From: Methyloprofundus sp.
GTDB lineage: Bacteria; Pseudomonadota; Gammaproteobacteria; Methylococcales; Methylomonadaceae
Direction of reading: 5' to 3'
Length of the DNA: 64,000 bases
Assembly (NCBI GenBank): GCA_016592635.1
Contig: AP023240.1
Location: 372,001 to 436,000, forward strand
A model generated the notes under the pieces. It was not told the origin of the DNA. It was given only the letters and a program-made list of their open reading frames with translations, and did no database searches. Below, piece after piece: positions 54,760 through 62,786 of this stretch (the first letter of the stretch is position 1; each line of letters opens with the position of its first letter). Both the position numbers and the translations under genes were made by a program.

Positions 54760-56076
54760 ATGAATGAAAAAAATAAGAGTACAAAGCTGGCAATTTTCGG
54801 TGGTGATAAAACCATCAATACTGAATTTAAGCACTACAATTCAATAGGTCGGCAAGAGCGGCAGGCAGCAATTGATGCGTTGGAAACAGGCGTACTTTCT
54901 CAGTTTCTGGGTGCATGGCATGATGATTTTTATGGTGGTCCGAAAGTACAGCAATTTGAACGTGATTGTGAAGCTTTTTTTAAGGTTAAGCATGCGGTAA
55001 CAGTTAATTCATTAACTTCGGGCTTGATTGCGGCGGTAGGTGCATTAGGCATTGAGCCAGGTGACGAAGTGATTGTCAGTCCATGGACGATGTGCGCGAG
55101 TGCGACTGCTATATTACATTGGAATGCAATTCCGGTATTTGCTGATATAGAAGCTGAGACCTTTAACCTAGATCTGGTATCGGTAGAGGCCAATATTACC
55201 CCATATACCAAGGCAATTATTGCCATTGATATTTTTGGGCACTCTGCTGATATGCAAGCATTACTGGCGATTGCTGCTAAATATGATTTGAAAGTTATTT
55301 CTGATGCGGCACAAGCCCCAGGGGCTTATTACCAAGATAAGTATGCTGGTACCTTAGCGAATATTGGCGGTTTTAGCCTTAACTACCATAAGCATATTCA
55401 TACGGGTGAAGGGGGTATTATGGTCACCGATGATGATGCTTATGCTGAACGCATGCGCCTGATCAGAAATCATGCGGAAGCCGTGGTTGCAGAAAAGGGT
55501 GAAACTAACTTAGCGAATATGTTGGGTTATAATTTTCGCTTGGGTGAAATCGAATGTGCGATAGGTATTGAGCAGTTAAAAAAATTAGCGGGTATTGTCA
55601 GCAGACGGCAAGCGATTGCCGAACAGTTAACTCAAGGCTTGCAAGACTTGTCAGGTTTGCAGTTGCCCGTTATTAAGCCGGGTTGCACTCATGCTTATTA
55701 TGTCTATCCTATGGTGTTAGATCTTGATTTATTGGGGCTTTCTCGGCAAGTTATTTGTGCAGCATTAGCGGCAGAAGGTGTATCTGGGTTAGTGCAGGGT
55801 TATGTGAATTTGCACCTATTACCTATTTATCAGCAAAAAATAGCTTATGGAACGCAAGGCTTTCCATGGTCGGCTGATGTTTGTCAGCGAAATGTTGATT
55901 ACGGCAAGGGTATTTGTCCTGTTGCTGAGCACTTGCATGAGCAGAGTTTTTTAGGCTTGCAAATGTGCCTCTATGAACTGACTGACCAAGATGTTGATTT
56001 GTTGATCATGGCCTTTCAAAAAGTTTGGTCAGGTTTGAGTCAGTTACGTGATTCTCAGCTTAGTACTAGCGATTAA
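54760..56076 (+). CDS. DegT/DnrJ/EryC1/StrS-family sugar aminotransferase
   Basis: 438 residues. SDAAQAPGAY (Asp 182) and the PLP Lys 211 in FSLNYHKHIHTGEGG are the catalytic features; NSLTSGLIAAVGALGIEPGDEVIVSPWTM follows the family pattern. It aminates a keto-sugar nucleotide. It is longer and differs in its N-terminus from PseC, so I treat it as a separate enzyme of sugar modification in the island. Confidence 0.88.
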   Translation: MNEKNKSTKLAIFGGDKTINTEFKHYNSIGRQERQAAIDALETGVLSQFLGAWHDDFYGGPKVQQFERDCEAFFKVKHAVTVNSLTSGLIAAVGALGIEPGDEVIVSPWTMCASATAILHWNAIPVFADIEAETFNLDLVSVEANITPYTKAIIAIDIFGHSADMQALLAIAAKYDLKVISDAAQAPGAYYQDKYAGTLANIGGFSLNYHKHIHTGEGGIMVTDDDAYAERMRLIRNHAEAVVAEKGETNLANMLGYNFRLGEIECAIGIEQLKKLAGIVSRRQAIAEQLTQGLQDLSGLQLPVIKPGCTHAYYVYPMVLDLDLLGLSRQVICAALAAEGVSGLVQGYVNLHLLPIYQQKIAYGTQGFPWSADVCQRNVDYGKGICPVAEHLHEQSFLGLQMCLYELTDQDVDLLIMAFQKVWSGLSQLRDSQLSTSD

Positions 56077-56090
56077 AAGTGGAAAGAAAT

Positions 56091-56726
56091 ATGCAGCATC
56101 AGGATATTATTGACAACTCAAATAAACAGTATGACCAGCGTGGTAAGCAATACCCAGGTACTTCTAAAGCTGTTTTTTGGGATGACCAGCAAACACAATA
56201 TTTGCGTTTTCACGAAATCGTTAAGCATATGGATTTGGGAGAGCATAGCACTGTATTAGATGTGGGTTGTGGCAATGCCGAGCTTTATAAATATCTAAAT
56301 TTTAATGGCTTTAAAGGGGAGTATAAGGGCTATGATATTAATGAGGAACTACTGAATCAGGCTAGGAAAATGTACCCTGATATTGTGGTTGCAAAGCTTG
56401 ATATTTTAGCCGAACCGATAAACGAACGCTTTGATTATGTGGTGCTCAGTGGTTTGTTTAATTTGAATTACGGCCAAAATATAGAATGGGTTGAACAAAT
56501 GTTGACAGTAATGTATGGCTTGGCAAATAAAAAAATGATTTTTAATGCCATTTCAAGTTATGTTAACTATCAGCAGGATGAGATGTTTTATATTAACCCA
56601 TCCACTCTTTTGGATTTTGTGCTGCGTAATTTGTCGACACAAGTTGTTTTGGAGCATGGCGCATTACCTTATAACTATTTGATGGCGGTCGATAATAGTA
56701 AGAACTGGCAATCGCTAAATTTGTAA
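56091..56726 (+). CDS. Class I SAM-dependent methyltransferase
   Basis: 211 residues from ATG 56091, after GGAAAG; GTG at 56079 is an alternative. VLDVGCGNAELYKYL is the SAM-binding motif, with FDYVVLSGLFNLNY downstream. The substrate is unknown; its place between an aminotransferase and a glycosyltransferase-like gene suggests a nucleotide sugar or glycan. Confidence 0.85.
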   Translation: MQHQDIIDNSNKQYDQRGKQYPGTSKAVFWDDQQTQYLRFHEIVKHMDLGEHSTVLDVGCGNAELYKYLNFNGFKGEYKGYDINEELLNQARKMYPDIVVAKLDILAEPINERFDYVVLSGLFNLNYGQNIEWVEQMLTVMYGLANKKMIFNAISSYVNYQQDEMFYINPSTLLDFVLRNLSTQVVLEHGALPYNYLMAVDNSKNWQSLNL

Positions 56727-56740
56727 CAGGGTCTAATGGT

Positions 56741-57649
56741 ATGAGCAGTGCAGAGATTTGTTTGGTGGTGGCGCACGATGCGGGTGGAGCGGAAATTCTT
56801 GCTAGTTATATCGTGCAAAATAAATTGTTATGCCGCTTTGTTTTGGCGGGGCCTGCGCTAAAGGTGTTTCAACGCAAGCTAGGGAGCTTTGCGTTGTGTG
56901 GCTTGGAGCAAGGGCTCTTGGAGTCTACTTGGTGTCTGTGTGGAACCAGTTGGCAGTCGGATCTTGAATGGCAGGCTATACAGCAGGCTAAAGATAACGG
57001 TATGAGAGTGGTTGCCTTTATTGATCATTGGGTGAATTATCCTGAGAGATTTATGCGTAATAGTGTGCAGCACTTGCCTAATGAGGTTTGGGTGGGAGAT
57101 AACTATGCAGAGAAAATAGCAAAACAACACTTTCCTAATACACGCGTTATGATTGTGGACAATCCTTATTTAAAGGATATTGAGCTAGAAATTACTGCGC
57201 TTAAGAAAACGTTAATATCACAGCCTAAGAATGAGAAAAGTGTACTTTTTGTAAGTGAAAACCTTTCTGGGCATGCTTTATTGAAATATGGGGATAGAAA
57301 TTATTTTGGTTATACTGAGTTTGATGCACTTGAATTGTTATTAAATAACTTGGAATGCGTTGATAAAAATATTAAAACACTGGTTATTCGGCCGCATCCA
57401 TCTGACCAGCCTAATAAGTATGATGCTTTCTTAGTGCAATACCCCGACCTTATTAAAATAAGTCGAGGGACTACTTTGGTTGCTGATATTGTAGCTACGG
57501 ATGTGGTGGCAGGGTGTGAAAGCATGGCTTTGTTGGTAGGAGTGTTAGCCAACAAAAAAGTGTTTAGTTGCATAACGACTAATAATCCTTGTCGTTTGCC
57601 GCATAAAGAGATTTTAATGTTAAAAAATAAGGTATTAAAATTGGCTTGA
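56741..57649 (+). CDS. Putative GT-B-like glycan enzyme
   Basis: 302 residues, not firmly assigned. It starts VVAHDAGGAEILASYIV and contains VVAFIDHWVNYPERF, PNEVWVGDNYAEK, and LVIRPHPSDQPNKYD, a pattern shared with GT-B-fold epimerases and glycosyltransferases. It is the last gene before flagellin and probably takes part in making or transferring the flagellin glycan. No catalytic residue can be assigned with confidence. Confidence 0.5.
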   Translation: MSSAEICLVVAHDAGGAEILASYIVQNKLLCRFVLAGPALKVFQRKLGSFALCGLEQGLLESTWCLCGTSWQSDLEWQAIQQAKDNGMRVVAFIDHWVNYPERFMRNSVQHLPNEVWVGDNYAEKIAKQHFPNTRVMIVDNPYLKDIELEITALKKTLISQPKNEKSVLFVSENLSGHALLKYGDRNYFGYTEFDALELLLNNLECVDKNIKTLVIRPHPSDQPNKYDAFLVQYPDLIKISRGTTLVADIVATDVVAGCESMALLVGVLANKKVFSCITTNNPCRLPHKEILMLKNKVLKLA

Positions 57650-57751
57650 TTATCTGGTTTGTATGCCACACATTGGTTGATATGGCAGTAGAGTGTAAGC
57701 ACAATTTTTTACTGTTGATAATTACTAAGGCCAAAAAAATTAAAAAAAAAT

Positions 57752-57778
57752 TAAAGAAAGTTTTAAGCACGCCGATAA
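57752..57778 (+). promoter_or_regulatory. Sigma-28 (FliA) promoter of fliC
   Basis: TAAAGAAA (57752-57759), an 11-base spacer, and GCCGATAA (57771-57778) match the FliA consensus TAAAGTTT-N11-GCCGATAA almost exactly. It lies about 87 bases before the flagellin start. Confidence 0.9.
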
Positions 57779-57864
57779 TATTTGTGAGTTTAAAATAAAG
57801 AAGTTTTTTTTAGTTGAATATTTTCTTGGCTCATTGAGGCCTAAGAATTTTGGAGGGTAATATC

Positions 57865-58704
57865 ATGCCAATGGTAATTAATACAAACGTAGCATCAATC
57901 AATGCGCAAAGAAAATTGACTGATACAAATATGGCACTATCAACATCAATGGAAAGACTATCATCTGGGTTGCGAGTTAATTCAGCAAAAGATGATGCAG
58001 CGGGGCTTGCGATTGCGAACAAGATGACTTCACAAATTCGGGGTATGTCTGTTGCGACTAGAAATGCTAATGATGGTGTTTCCATGGCACAAACTGCTGA
58101 GGCTGCGATGGGAGTCATGACTGAAACCATGCAACGGATGCGTGATTTGGCAGTGCAGGCATCAAATACTGGTGCGGTAACAGGGGACGATAAAAATAAG
58201 TTACAAACAGAGTTTTTGCAGCTAAATGATGAATTACAACGGGTTATTTTGAATACCGAGTTCAACGGTAAGAAAATTATTAATGGTAGCTTGTCAGGTG
58301 GTATTGACTTTCAAGTCGGTGCAAATACTGCTACAGATAACCAGATCGCGATTAGTGTTGCAAATTTATCGGGAACTTTATCTGAAGTCTTTAAAGTGAG
58401 TATTGGCTCAGGCACTAGTACTGGTGGGGGGCTATCAGCGATTGTTGCTCTTGATGCTGGAATTAAAGCAGTTGATAATGCTCGGTCAAAATTAGGTGCG
58501 GTACAAAATCGGTTTACAACCACTATTTCTAATTTGGCTTCAGCTATTGAAAATCAGTCTGCTGCAAGATCACGGATATTAGATACTGACTTTGCCGCTG
58601 AAACTGCCGCATTGAGTCGAAACCAGATTTTACAACAAGCGGGTACTGCAATGTTGTCGCAGGCGAATCAGGCACCACAGTCAGTACTTGGGTTATTAAG
58701 GTAA
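57865..58704 (+). CDS. fliC: Flagellin
   Basis: 279 residues from ATG 57865 after GGAGGG. The N-terminal D0/D1 part (MPMVINTNVASINAQRKL ... LSSGLRVNSAKDDAAGLAIA) and C-terminal D1/D0 part ending AMLSQANQAPQSVLGLLR are conserved. The central surface region is short (about 140-195), so the filament has small surface domains, where Ser/Thr-rich positions are glycosylation candidates. It is transcribed from the sigma-28 promoter and probably is the acceptor of the pseudaminate made by the upstream genes. Confidence 0.98.
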   Translation: MPMVINTNVASINAQRKLTDTNMALSTSMERLSSGLRVNSAKDDAAGLAIANKMTSQIRGMSVATRNANDGVSMAQTAEAAMGVMTETMQRMRDLAVQASNTGAVTGDDKNKLQTEFLQLNDELQRVILNTEFNGKKIINGSLSGGIDFQVGANTATDNQIAISVANLSGTLSEVFKVSIGSGTSTGGGLSAIVALDAGIKAVDNARSKLGAVQNRFTTTISNLASAIENQSAARSRILDTDFAAETAALSRNQILQQAGTAMLSQANQAPQSVLGLLR

Positions 58705-58716
58705 AGCAAGATTAAT

Positions 58717-58751
58717 AATTGATGCTCATGTATAGTAGATGAGTATCAATT
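58717..58751 (+). terminator. Stem-loop after fliC
   Basis: aattgatgctcat (58717-58729) pairs with atgagtatcaatt (58739-58751) except for one G:T pair. The following bases are only moderately T-rich, so it may be an attenuator, letting some transcription reach flaG and fliD. Confidence 0.6.
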
Positions 58752-58776
58752 ATTTAAATTAAGGTAGAGGTGAGAT

Positions 58777-59178
58777 ATGAATAGTGATATTTCAAAAGTA
58801 GTGTCGGTTGCATTTACTCCTCTTGCTCGTGATCTTAATAACTCGCAGAAAGCGCAAGTTGATTCTAAAGCTACTGAGAAAGTAGCTAAGTCAGATAAGC
58901 TGGATCAGGATGCTACTGAAAAGAGTGGTTCTGAAACTAAAGTGACATCATTAGAAGATGCTAGAAAGCTAGCTGAAGAAGGCAATAAAATACTTGAGAA
59001 TGTACAGAGGAACTTGCAATTTAAAATTGATGACTCTACAAAACAGGTTGTTATGAGTATTGTTGATAAAAAGACGGGGGAAGTAATAAAGCAAATTCCC
59101 TCAGAGGAAGTTTTGGAAATGGCACAAAGGTTACAAGAATCAGGTGGGGAAGGTGCAATAGTTCAAGGTAGGGCTTAA
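58777..59178 (+). CDS. flaG: FlaG family protein
   Basis: 133 residues. The C-terminal half (LQFKIDDSTKQVVMSIVDKKTGEVIKQIPSEEVLEMAQ) is the conserved FlaG domain, and the N-terminal half is a polar, Lys/Ser/Thr-rich linker. FlaG affects filament length in several bacteria. It is 25 bases upstream of fliD and follows fliC, the usual order. Confidence 0.92.
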   Translation: MNSDISKVVSVAFTPLARDLNNSQKAQVDSKATEKVAKSDKLDQDATEKSGSETKVTSLEDARKLAEEGNKILENVQRNLQFKIDDSTKQVVMSIVDKKTGEVIKQIPSEEVLEMAQRLQESGGEGAIVQGRA

Positions 59179-59203
59179 TTGCTGCTGGTAATGGGAGAAT
59201 GAT

Positions 59204-60592
59204 ATGTCTATAACATCATCGTTAGGTATCGGAAGTGGTATGGATATCAATGGTATTGTATCGCAGTTGGTTCAAGCGGAAGGGGATCCTGCATTTAATG
59301 CTATTGATAGAAAGGAAAGTGCGGCTAATGAACGCTTAAGTGCATTAGGTCGATTAAAGTCTTCTTTATCAGATTTCAGAACGGCAACAGGGAAGTTGAA
59401 TGAGCTTGGTGCGTTTAGTACGCATCAGGCTACCTCAGCTAATGAAGATTTATTAACTGCTAGTGCTGGTTTAGGTGCTGCAGCGGGAAGTTATTCATTA
59501 GAAATTCAACAGTTAGCCGAGGCACATAAGTTAACATCAGCTGGTTTTTCTGGCTCTGATGCAGTTGTTGGTAGTGGTACCTTGACTTTGTCAGTGGGTG
59601 GAAACTCTTTTTCTCTTACTTTGGATGCAGGTAATAATACCGTAGAAGGCATTCGTGATGAGATTAATAAAGCGGGTGATAATACTGGGGTTAATGCCAG
59701 TATTATTAATGTTGATGATGGTGTAGGTGGAACAGTTGCTAAATTAGTATTAACGGCTAAAAATGAAGGCACAGCAAATGCAATTACAGTCACTGCAACA
59801 GAGGATGCGGCGGCTCCAGGCTTGTCTCAGTTAGTTTATGATCCGTTAGGTAGTGGAGTGACTAAGTTAACGGAACAAAATGCCGCCCAAGATGCGAAAA
59901 TATTAGTTGATGGCCAAATGGCTACCCGTAGTACTAATTCAATTTCCGATGTTATTCAGGGTGTTACCTTAGATTTGAAAAAAGCTGAGACAGGAACTGT
60001 CTTTAATGTTGATGTTAGTTTAGATGAGAGTAGCATTAAAGAAGTAACTGACGGCTTTGTTTCTGCTTATAACGGTTTGATGAGTATTGTAAAAGATTTG
60101 GGGCACTATGATGCTGAAAGTGAAGATGCGGGTGCTTTGGTTGGCGATTCGCTTTTGCGTATTGTGCAGTCTCAAGTTAGGGAGGCGGTTGCGGATACCG
60201 TGACTAGTGCCAGCACAAGTTATAATTCTCTGGCCACTATCGGTATCAATATTGATAAAGACGGTGTTATGGCTACAGATAGCACCGCATTTTCGGCCGC
60301 ATTAAAAAATAATTTAACGGCTGTTAGTGATGTGTTTTCATCCAGTAATGGTGTCGCAGCAAGGCTAGATACACGGTTAGATCAATATTTAAATAGTGGT
60401 GGTACTTTTGATGTACAAACCAAATCTTTAAATAACCAGCTGAGCAGTTATGCTGATGATCGAGATACGGTACAGATACGATTGGATAATTTGCAACGCG
60501 GGATGATGAAACAATTTATTGCGATGGACGTTGCTGTCGGACAGTTTCAATCAACAAGTGCGTATTTGGCGCAACAATTGGCTAATCTTTAG
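59204..60592 (+). CDS. fliD: Flagellar filament cap protein FliD
   Basis: 462 residues. The N-terminal SLGIGSGMDINGIVSQLVQAEGDP is the standard FliD start and the C-terminal region ending TSAYLAQQLANL is the conserved coiled coil. FliD forms the cap that folds flagellin at the filament tip. GGGAGAA precedes the ATG. It is followed by its operon partners fliS and fliT. Confidence 0.97.
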   Translation: MSITSSLGIGSGMDINGIVSQLVQAEGDPAFNAIDRKESAANERLSALGRLKSSLSDFRTATGKLNELGAFSTHQATSANEDLLTASAGLGAAAGSYSLEIQQLAEAHKLTSAGFSGSDAVVGSGTLTLSVGGNSFSLTLDAGNNTVEGIRDEINKAGDNTGVNASIINVDDGVGGTVAKLVLTAKNEGTANAITVTATEDAAAPGLSQLVYDPLGSGVTKLTEQNAAQDAKILVDGQMATRSTNSISDVIQGVTLDLKKAETGTVFNVDVSLDESSIKEVTDGFVSAYNGLMSIVKDLGHYDAESEDAGALVGDSLLRIVQSQVREAVADTVTSASTSYNSLATIGINIDKDGVMATDSTAFSAALKNNLTAVSDVFSSSNGVAARLDTRLDQYLNSGGTFDVQTKSLNNQLSSYADDRDTVQIRLDNLQRGMMKQFIAMDVAVGQFQSTSAYLAQQLANL

Positions 60593-60608
60593 ATAGAAGG
60601 AAATGAAT

Positions 60609-61007
60609 ATGAGACCTAATATGTATAGAAATAATGCACATAAATATGCGGAAGTTCATTCGGAATCTGTTGCTGAAGATGCTTCCCCTCATAAGCTGAT
60701 TCAAATGTTGATGAGTGGTTTTTTAATGCGTATCAATACTGCAAAAGGAGCCATTGCTAGAGGTGATTTTCAGGAAAAAAGTATTCAGATTTCTAAAGCA
60801 ACAGGTATTGTTGGTGGGTTAATTGATGGCCTTGATCTTGAGAAAGGTGGTGAGATAGCTGGGAACTTAAATAGTTTGTATGACTATATTAATGTACGCC
60901 TTTTTGCCGCAACAGCAGAAAATGACCTTGATATTTTAGATGAGGTCAGTGGTTTAATGCGTGAAGTGCAAACGGCATGGAATGCAATCCCTGAGATGTA
61001 TCGTTAA
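60609..61007 (+). CDS. fliS: Flagellar export chaperone FliS
   Basis: 132 residues from ATG 60609; an ATG two codons earlier (60603) sits too close to the GAAGG site. SPHKLIQMLMSGFLMRINTAKGAI and KATGIVGGLIDGLDLEKGGEIAGNL are typical of the FliS four-helix chaperone that binds the flagellin C-terminus. It overlaps no gene; fliT follows after three bases. Confidence 0.95.
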   Translation: MRPNMYRNNAHKYAEVHSESVAEDASPHKLIQMLMSGFLMRINTAKGAIARGDFQEKSIQISKATGIVGGLIDGLDLEKGGEIAGNLNSLYDYINVRLFAATAENDLDILDEVSGLMREVQTAWNAIPEMYR

Positions 61008-61010
61008 ATT

Positions 61011-61316
61011 ATGAATGATGGTGTTATAGCATTACAGCATATTATTGCTGACTATACAGATGATATAGAACAAGTAATGCTAGATGAGGACTGGGAGAAG
61101 TTAACGATTATTCTTCAGCAACGCCAAAAACTTTTTGAAGAAAAAATTCCCCCCTTATCTGGAAATAGGCGAGCTGAGCTTGTTGATGTAATAGGTAAAA
61201 TACAAATGGAAGATGCTGATTTTTTATCTGTTTTACAGGATAAAAAGAAGGAGTTGGAGAAAAAAATGCATTATATAAGGCAGGGAAAGAAGTCTATTAA
61301 AGCCTATGAAATATGA
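61011..61316 (+). CDS. fliT: FliT-like flagellar chaperone
   Basis: 101 residues, largely helical and charged, of the length and position expected for FliT, the FliD chaperone that also binds FlhDC in enterobacteria. The sequence itself is weakly conserved, so the assignment rests on location directly behind fliS and on helical pattern. FlhDC binding cannot be assumed. Confidence 0.7.
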   Translation: MNDGVIALQHIIADYTDDIEQVMLDEDWEKLTIILQQRQKLFEEKIPPLSGNRRAELVDVIGKIQMEDADFLSVLQDKKKELEKKMHYIRQGKKSIKAYEI

Positions 61317-61530
61317 TGGTTTTGTTAAATGGGAGTTTATACTCCATATCTTGGTTGTTAGGTATTATTTATGGCAGGGTAGATAGTATTTTTTGCTGCC
61401 TCATTTCGAGTTAGTAATCTTGCATCTCTTTTTCTGTGTTCTGTTCTGACCAATAAATTTCTTATAATGGTTTTTTAACAGTGCCGTAGTATAAATAAAT
61501 CCGTTATTTCAATATTGTGGATGGTCTTTC

Positions 61531-62586
61531 ATGTCGTTGTCTTTTGCTGAAGCACCTTTACTTTTTCTTGAAGTAGTTAAAAAGTCCGGAGTAAATTATT
61601 TGGCGCGCCAAGAAAATTTATCGGCTTGGGAACTAGTATTACAAAATACGAACTATATTCCTGTTAATTACTCTGCTGCGTTAATTGATTTCTATGTGGC
61701 TTATCAGAATGGCCAAGACGTTGAGTGCGTCGATATATCTTTTATCTTGCAATATCAACAGCAGCTTTGTGGTGTATGGCCGCTTAGTTTGTCCCTAAAA
61801 AATCAGAACCTACACCTTTCCTCGCACGGCTTGCCAATAATGTCGCCATTATTGATTCAGGGTCTCAGCAGTAAATTACAAAAAAAGCTTATAAAAATAT
61901 GTCAGCAGTTATTGGAAGAGTTTTGCCGAACAGTCGATATTTCTAGCTGGGAGTCTGCTGAATCATTTATGGGCGAGGGCGATCAAGGCCTTAGCCAGTG
62001 GCATATTCAGGCTTTGACTCAGGGTGTGGATGTCAGTTTGGGCTATGATCTATTTATTGATCTTTCTTATCAGCTTGCGCAGATTAAATCAGGTTTTCGT
62101 AAGAGTTATAAGTCATTAATTAACTCTGGTCTACGAATGTGGAATGTGTCTGTTCTGGCACAAGCCAATATCAGTGTATGGGAGGAGTTTCATGCGCTAC
62201 ATGTACAAGTTGCAGACAAAGAAACAAGGTGTGCTAAATCTTGGGATGTTCAGCATCAGGCAATTATAGAAGGGGATGCTTTTCTGGTTATTTTACGCGA
62301 TCATGAGGGTATTATGGTCGGTGCTGGTTTTTTTAGTACTACGCGGGATGAAGGTAGTTATGGCGTTGGAGTTTATCAGCGATCATTGTTTGATAAGCCT
62401 TTAGGTCATGTTGTGCAATATCGCGCTATCGAAGAAATGCAACACAGAGGTATACGCTGGTACAAGGTTGGGGGGATGGCTTATCCTGTAGCAGAGTACA
62501 CTACAAAAGAAGTATCAATTTCTTATTTTAAACAAGGTTTTGCTACACATGTGATGCCAAGGTACCAGCTGGCTTATCAGGCGTAG
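61531..62586 (+). CDS. FemAB-like GNAT acyltransferase
   Basis: 351 residues. It shows the double-GNAT pattern of the FemAB/BioF2-like family: FRKSYKSLINSGLRMW in the middle and VQYRAIEEMQHRGIRWYKVGGMAYP near the C-terminus. Family members acylate or aminoacylate lipids, peptidoglycan or sugars. The gene is separate from the flagellar operon by 214 bases, and its substrate is unknown; its proximity hints at envelope or glycan acylation. Confidence 0.7.
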   Translation: MSLSFAEAPLLFLEVVKKSGVNYLARQENLSAWELVLQNTNYIPVNYSAALIDFYVAYQNGQDVECVDISFILQYQQQLCGVWPLSLSLKNQNLHLSSHGLPIMSPLLIQGLSSKLQKKLIKICQQLLEEFCRTVDISSWESAESFMGEGDQGLSQWHIQALTQGVDVSLGYDLFIDLSYQLAQIKSGFRKSYKSLINSGLRMWNVSVLAQANISVWEEFHALHVQVADKETRCAKSWDVQHQAIIEGDAFLVILRDHEGIMVGAGFFSTTRDEGSYGVGVYQRSLFDKPLGHVVQYRAIEEMQHRGIRWYKVGGMAYPVAEYTTKEVSISYFKQGFATHVMPRYQLAYQA

Positions 62587-62599
62587 CGGAGCTTATGTT

Positions 62600-62745
62600 A
62601 TACCAATCCCAATATATTGATGTCCTAACTTCAAAAATGTCGTCATCCTGCATGCTTTTAGCAGGAATCTACTACACGAATGGATTCCCGATAAAAAAAC
62701 CTCGGGAATGACGGTATTAAGGTAATTATTTACTGGGATTGGTAT
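62600..62745. repeat. 146-bp repeat with inverted ends
   Basis: ataccaatccca at 62600-62611 and tgggattggtat at 62734-62745 are perfect inverted ends. Inside are a cctgc/gcagg hairpin and cgtcat/atgacg half-sites resembling dispersed gtcattcccg-type repeats of proteobacteria. It lies between converging genes and may be a MITE-like element. Confidence 0.6.
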
Positions 62746-62786
62746 TATCTGTACTACGCTAGATTAAGCCGATCCAATCTACAATT

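Noticed and set aside
54760..56076. Assignment of the aminotransferase as PseC
   Set aside because: It is about 50 residues longer and lacks the PseC-type N-terminus; the order also differs from usual pseB-pseC pairs.
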